Assembly (NCBI RefSeq): GCF_001045445.1
Contig: NZ_LFNF01000001.1
Location: 558,001 to 622,000, forward strand
Length of the DNA: 64,000 bases
Direction of reading: 5' to 3'
Origin: Chryseobacterium sp. BLS98
Lineage (GTDB): Bacteria; Bacteroidota; Bacteroidia; Flavobacteriales; Weeksellaceae
Shown: in pieces, positions 62,368-64,000 of the stretch
Numbering within the stretch: the stretch's first letter is position 1
Layout of the letters: each line of letters opens with the position of its first letter
The notes under the pieces: generated by a model
Seen by the model: only the letters and a program-made list of their open reading frames with translations
Databases searched by the model: none
Told to the model about the DNA's origin: nothing
Made by a program: the position numbers and the translations under genes

Positions 62368-62523
62368 TGTATTTTAAATTATTTAGTATTTGTTGCTTTA
62401 ATTTTGCTTTGTGCTTAAAAAAAATTATTTGGTTTATGACATGCAAAGTTATCCACAGCAATCCTGCATCACTAAAATATGACTACGCAACACTACGCAC
62501 GAGTAGAAAAACTCATGTTAGGC

Positions 62524-63513
62524 TTATATCTTAAGTATAAAGTTGTTAATGTTAATATCTGAAGGAATATCCAGTTTCTTTCTTATCCTGTACTTTCTGC
62601 TTTCGATGGCCCTTACACTGCTGTTGGTACACAATGCAATTTTTTTGGTATCAAAGTTCAGTCTCATTAACGCACAGATATGTATTTCTGAGCTGATAAG
62701 GCCGGAATTTATCTTCAAAAGGCTGGGTATAAAATCCGGAAAATAGGTCTGAAATTTTTCAAGAAAAAGAGGTGAATCTGTTTCTGCCAGTTCCAAAATT
62801 TCAGCAATATTATCTTCAGAAAGATTGTTATTAATGATCTGCTGCTTCATCAATTCATTATTGGTCTTAAGCAGATCTTCAATAGTAGAGTCTTTAATTT
62901 CCGTCTCCTTCATTAATCCGTTTATGAGTTTATCTTTTTGATGGATAAAGGATATATCGATAAGAAATGTAGTAAAGGAAAAAATAATATTCAGCAAACG
63001 TATGGTTTTAAAGTCTGCATTCATAATATACTTGCTCCTCGGTAAAAAATTCAGTTCAAAAAATAAACATCCGATGAAATTTAATGCAATAATGGCTACA
63101 ATAAACAATATGGAATAATAGTCTTTTTTATAATTGAAAAAGAAAGGCAGCGCAAACAGAATTGAAAAGTAAAAATATTCAACGCCGGCATCCCTGGAAG
63201 TATACACATAGAAAAAACTTACTATAAAAGTCAGGATGATAAAAACTATGATTATGGTATTTTTTAAAATTTTACGGTACCTGCTGATTTTTCCTTCAAC
63301 GGATATTAAAACACACCAGAAAAAAGTAATCATGATGAGAAATACAGAAATTACTGCATCTCCAAAAAAAAGGATAATAAATACCGAATAAAATAAAAAC
63401 AGTAAAAAAAGAAATATCAGATAACGGTTGATCAGTTTGGCGTAATTCTGGTCAAAATCGTTATCAAAAACCTCATTTTCACTGTTCATTATTTCAGAAA
63501 TCTTTTTCATCAT
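62524..63513 (-). CDS. Membrane-bound LuxR-type transcription regulator
   Basis: 329 residues. A short acidic N-terminal tail is followed by about six hydrophobic segments (35-205). Next come a helical coiled-coil-like linker (IKDSTIEDLLKTNNELMKQQ is its start, about 215-250) and a C-terminal helix-turn-helix of the GerE/LuxR type, with LISSEIHICALMRLNFD and SVRAIESRKYRIRKKLDI. It probably senses a signal at the inner membrane and binds DNA directly. It is transcribed towards the large secreted protein at 60574, a possible target. Confidence 0.85.
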   Translation of the reverse strand: MMKKISEIMNSENEVFDNDFDQNYAKLINRYLIFLFLLFLFYSVFIILFFGDAVISVFLIMITFFWCVLISVEGKISRYRKILKNTIIIVFIILTFIVSFFYVYTSRDAGVEYFYFSILFALPFFFNYKKDYYSILFIVAIIALNFIGCLFFELNFLPRSKYIMNADFKTIRLLNIIFSFTTFLIDISFIHQKDKLINGLMKETEIKDSTIEDLLKTNNELMKQQIINNNLSEDNIAEILELAETDSPLFLEKFQTYFPDFIPSLLKINSGLISSEIHICALMRLNFDTKKIALCTNSSVRAIESRKYRIRKKLDIPSDININNFILKI

Positions 63514-63847
63514 ATTCTAAAACATTTAAAGTGAAATTAAAAAATACGCAGGTAGACATTTGTACATATAAATTTATGAATTATCAAGATTCAATATTAT
63601 AATATTTGTAATAAAATGTGTTTTTTAATAAAAAATACATAGATTATATCCCTGTTTATTGAAAAACAAAAATAACTATGCTCTTTTATGAATAAAAAAA
63701 CAAATAAGTTTACAAGAAAAATTTAAAAGCTTACATTGGTAAATAAGTAAAATGGTAACTGTAAATCAGAAGATTATTCTCCTAAAAACAGAGGCAACAG
63801 AATATTTTTTTGACAAAACATTCAACTCTAACTACAAATTGCCGAAG
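63514..63847. other. AT-rich intergenic stretch without supported features
   Basis: No reading frame, terminator hairpin or full promoter match was found between the LuxR-type gene and the fragment at 63848. It must contain the promoter of the former, but no TAnnTTTG match on that strand was convincing. Confidence 0.4.
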
Positions 63848-64000
63848 TTATATTTTAAATATGCGCTTCCACTTTGAAATAGTGTTCCGGCTCATCTTAA
63901 AATGATTTGCCGTTTCTGCATTGTTAAGTTTATTTTTTTTCTGATATTCGAGGATATTTACTATTGATTTATGATCGTAGGAGCGAAGTTTTTGGTTTCC
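63848..64000 (-). CDS. Helix-turn-helix protein, transposase-like, 5' end outside window
   Basis: 50 residues plus stop, open to the window edge: LRSYDHKSIVNILEYQ, then AETANHFKMSRNTISKWKRI, a classic helix-turn-helix. It resembles the DNA-binding part of IS3-type transposase OrfA proteins and related small regulators common in Chryseobacterium-type genomes. The rest of the gene lies beyond 64000, so its integrity and identity are open. Confidence 0.65.
   Translation of the reverse strand, partial: GNQKLRSYDHKSIVNILEYQKKNKLNNAETANHFKMSRNTISKWKRIFKI

Overview
The window is ordinary chromosome from a member of the Bacteroidota. It most resembles Weeksellaceae/Chryseobacterium-type Flavobacteriia; the genus is an inference. 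Support comes from type IX secretion (T9SS) sorting domains of both type A and type B, TonB-dependent receptors, an exosortase of the XrtF type, small secreted proteins with a VGIGT...LDVNG start, a Rho with a long disordered insertion, AT-rich intergenic DNA, few clear Shine-Dalgarno sites, and many TAnnTTTG -7 promoter elements. No tRNA, rRNA, CRISPR array or complete insertion sequence was seen.

Layout. 1-2729: 3' part of a large T9SS cargo protein. 3071-6472: two beta-carbonic anhydrases around a SulP anion transporter, with a small secreted protein. 6619-11711 (minus): peptidyl-tRNA hydrolase, two lipoproteins, and a three-gene operon of paralogous secreted proteins. 12067-15435: mfd. 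15693-19903: small envelope proteins, a GH3-family protein and an MFS carrier. 19995-31631: four large T9SS type B surface proteins, interrupted by dnaB and rnhA; their N- and C-terminal halves are combined in a two-by-two mosaic. 31761-34862: nitroreductase, nadB and nadC. 35072-40404: TonB receptor, small membrane protein, asd and a CDF metal exporter. 40481-41435 (minus): exosortase XrtF and its associated protein. 41681-45208: a likely amino-sugar recycling cluster (AmgK-like kinase, RapZ C-terminal-like protein, MurU-like nucleotidyltransferase, LOG protein) with a GxxExxY gene inside it. 45861-46315: a frameshifted gene. 46470-52199: TonB receptor and DUF5689 lipoprotein, divergent from a secreted endonuclease/phosphatase-fold enzyme. 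52254-55990: DUF6146, superoxide dismutase, rho and DUF4293. 56049-56241: a small element with terminal inverted repeats. 56385-60471: M28 peptidase, ABC exporter, DUF1801 and a sterol-desaturase-family protein. 60574-63513: secreted repeat protein and a membrane-bound LuxR-type regulator. 63848-64000: 3' fragment of a helix-turn-helix, transposase-like gene.

How the genes work together. The carbonic anhydrase/SulP block looks like a bicarbonate uptake and interconversion unit. The 41681-45208 block probably salvages cell-wall sugars back to UDP-sugar precursors. The 46470-52199 block looks like outer-membrane uptake tied to a secreted phosphoesterase or nuclease. The T9SS type B quartet looks like adhesins exported to the cell surface. 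Product names come from motif recognition by eye; no database search was run.
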